Assembly (NCBI GenBank): GCA_029942065.1
Contig: JAPYTY010000019.1
Span: forward strand, 1 to 15,200
Length of the DNA: 15,200 nt
Direction of reading: 5' to 3'
Source of the DNA: Acidobacteriota bacterium
Lineage (GTDB): Bacteria > Acidobacteriota > UBA6911 > RPQK01 > JADFOI01
Made by a program: the position numbers and the translations under genes. Shown here one piece after another: positions 13,579 to 15,200 of this stretch (the first letter of the stretch is position 1; each line of letters begins with the position of its first letter). The notes beneath the pieces were generated by a model, which saw only the letters and a list, made by a program, of their open reading frames with translations, was not told the origin of the DNA and made no database searches.

Positions 13579-13607
13579 TTGACCTGATTCTCGAGTCCAA
13601 ATACAAT
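13579..13607 (+). promoter_or_regulatory. Candidate sigma-70 promoter for the DUF4139 gene
   Basis: -35 TTGACC (13579-13584), exactly 17 bp spacer, -10 TACAAT (13602-13607); each hexamer is one base off consensus. Transcription would start about 50 nt before ATG 13668. It is the best promoter match I noticed in the window. Confidence 0.5.
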
Positions 13608-13667
13608 CCCTCGAAACCAGGGCCTCAAGACGTTTTCCTCCAGGAAACTCCAGGAAAAGGAGTGAAG

Positions 13668-15200
13668 ATGACAATGCTACCGATCACACGCATCACCCTT
13701 TACAAACACGGCGTCGGCTTTTTCGAGCGCCGAGTCCAATTAAGCGGCGAAAAAGCGGAACTTTCCTTCCCTGTGGAAGCCATGAATGATGTTTTGAAAA
13801 GTCTGACGGCCATTGACCGGGGTGGAGGGCAAGTGCTGGGCATCGACTATGCGACGCCCAAGAGTCATAAGGAGCGCCTGGCTGCCTGTGCCATCCACCT
13901 GGACAATGACCGGAGTCTTCGGGACCTTCTGAGGGGACTGCGGGGGCGTCGCGTCCGGCTGGCCCTTGACCAGGGAGAAGAGGCGGTTGGCACCTTACTG
14001 GGTCTGGACGAGACAGGTGAGCGCCATCCCCTGGTCACCTCGTTGGTATTCCTGTTGATGGACGAGAGCGCCCAGGTGAAAGCGATGAGCCTGGGACGGG
14101 TCGAGGGCGTGGAGATCCTGGACGATCGCGGGGCAAGCGATCTGAAGTTCTTCCTGGACACCTCACTTGGCCAGGAGGATTATCGCCAGGTGACGATCCG
14201 CCTGTCACCTGGCGAGCACGACCTTTCGGTGAGCTACATCGCCCCGGCACCGACGTGGCGCGTAAGTTACCGATTGGTAGCCGATCGGGAAGCCTCAGGG
14301 ACCAACTCTCGAGCCGTACTGCAGGGCTGGGGAATCTTCGACAATCGCCTGGAGGAAGACCTGAAGGATATCTCGCTGTCGCTGGTGGCTGGAATGCCCA
14401 TCTCTTTTGTATACGACCTTTACTCCAAAGCGGCCGGTTGTGGAAGAGGACGTACGCGTGGCAGCGGGTCTGGTCGAGTTTGCCGGGGCGGGAATGGCGG
14501 AAGTAGGGGAGTTGTCCGACACACTGGAAGATCTCGAGGCAGCACCGGTAGCTGCCCTGGAAGAGCCGGCTCTGAGTCGGACGGCATTGCAACAAGCGGT
14601 TCCTGTAACCACCACAGGCGAATCCCTGGGAAAATTGTTCCAGTACGTCATCGGCACACCGGTGACCGTGGGACGCGGCCAATCCGCCATGGTACCCATC
14701 ATCTCCGGCGAACTGGGCTATCGCAAAGATCTGCTGTACAACGGCTCGAAGATGCCCAATCACCCGGTGGCCACCCTGCGTCTGGACAACGAAACGGGAC
14801 TGACCCTGGAACGCGGCCCGGTCACGGTAATCGAGGGAGGTGAGTACGTCGGCGAGGCAATACTTCCTTTCACCGTAGCAGACGGTGAAGTACCGGTTCC
14901 ACACGCGGTGGAGTTGGGGGTTAAGGTACGCGAAGAAAGCGGGTCGACTCAGGAAATGCGAGAACTGAGCATCAAAGGGGTCTACCTGCAATTTGAGGAA
15001 TGGCAGGTACTCTGGCGGGAATACCAGCTGAACAACAGTACCGGAGAGTCACTGCGAGTCCTGGTAGAACACCGGCGATTGCCCCAGTTTGAACGATTCG
15101 ATACACCGGACCCCAGGGAAGCAAACCGACGAGCACTTCCGTTTCGAGGTTGAGGTGCCGGCACAAGGCGAAGCTATGCTGCGGGTCAACCAACGACGCC
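13668..15200 (+). pseudogene. DUF4139 domain protein gene with two frameshifts, cut by the window edge
   Basis: AAGGAG (13657-13662) precedes ATG 13668 by 5 nt. The first segment (13668 to about 14429) holds the family N-terminus ITLYKHGVGFFERR and FPVEAMNDVLKSLTAID, then the DUF4139 start VSYIAPAPTWRVSYRL, QGWGIFDNRLEEDLKDISLSLVAG and ISFVYDLYS. The frame then degrades into Gly/Arg-rich nonsense. The family sequence resumes one frame over at KRPVVEEDVRVAAG and continues through GELGYRKDLLYNGSK to DTPDPREAN (about 15126). It shifts again to DEHFRFEVEVPAQGEAMLRV up to the edge. Removing one base near 14427-14430 and one near 15121-15127 restores a single reading frame. The gene is either a recent pseudogene or intact with two sequence errors. 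Function is unknown; relatives are about 600-700 residues. Confidence 0.8.

Larger units (their letters stand above)
13268..13667. other. 400-bp divergent intergenic region
   Basis: Between the minus-strand CBS gene and the plus-strand DUF4139 gene. It holds a plausible sigma-70-type promoter for each direction (separate entries) and a short CTCCAGGAAA direct repeat near 13638-13658. An in-frame extension of the DUF4139 frame to 13491 shows no family similarity. I see no RNA gene here. Confidence 0.6.

Noticed and set aside
13491..13667. In-frame N-terminal extension of the DUF4139 protein
   Set aside because: Contains the candidate promoter, has no family similarity, and a good ribosome binding site marks ATG 13668.
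14295..14991. Minus-strand ORFs opposite the frameshifted DUF4139 gene
   Set aside because: Plus-strand family sequence accounts for the region once the two shifts are allowed; the minus-strand products are Arg/Ser/Pro-rich shadows.

Overview
The window reads as a chromosomal segment of a fairly GC-rich Gram-negative (diderm) bacterium. Evidence for an outer membrane is the DUF5916-type beta-barrel protein at the left end, whose last residue is Phe, plus several Sec signal peptides. The mix of families (CBM9-like/DUF5916, DUF2911, DUF4139, exported Dabb, a Cys-rich exported protein) is typical of Acidobacteriota and related uncultured lineages. That placement is inference; no rRNA or other phylogenetic marker is present.

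Layout, left to right: (1) 1-229, intergenic repeats. (2) 230-3357, a DUF5916 outer-membrane-type protein followed by a PuuE-like CE4 polysaccharide deacetylase. (3) 3358-3664, a repeat-packed gap. (4) 3665-8099, a complete four-gene sugar-type ABC importer: binding protein, double-NBD ATPase and two different permeases, tightly spaced and surely one operon. (5) 8262-8714, on the minus strand, a small exported Cys/Met-rich protein. (6) 8745-9177, a second repeat-packed gap. (7) 9178-11984, all plus strand: MsrA, an exported DUF2911 protein, an unrecognised 236-residue protein, an exported Dabb protein and an ABM-like protein. (8) 12009-12173, minus, a 54-residue charged protein with a strong ribosome binding site, missing from simple ORF calling because it is hidden in a longer ORF. 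(9) 12367-12726, an FlK-like hotdog thioesterase with an intact Thr-Glu-His triad. (10) 12836-13267, minus, a tandem-CBS protein with a TTG start. (11) 13668 to the right edge, a DUF4139-family gene carrying two +1 frameshifts.

The genes are mostly housekeeping or nutrient-handling. The importer order (binding protein, ATPase, permease, permease) resembles the ytfQRT-yjfF galactofuranose system, but its substrate cannot be read from sequence and there is no local regulator or sugar-catabolic gene. The most unusual content is in the gaps. They are patchworks of palindromes, inverted-repeat-bounded modules and 7- or 8-bp tandem arrays. Several recur within the window, sometimes in opposite orientation, and suggest dispersed, mobile or recombining non-coding elements. 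I see no CRISPR array, integrase, transposase, tRNA or rRNA, and no clearly new defence or biosynthetic system.
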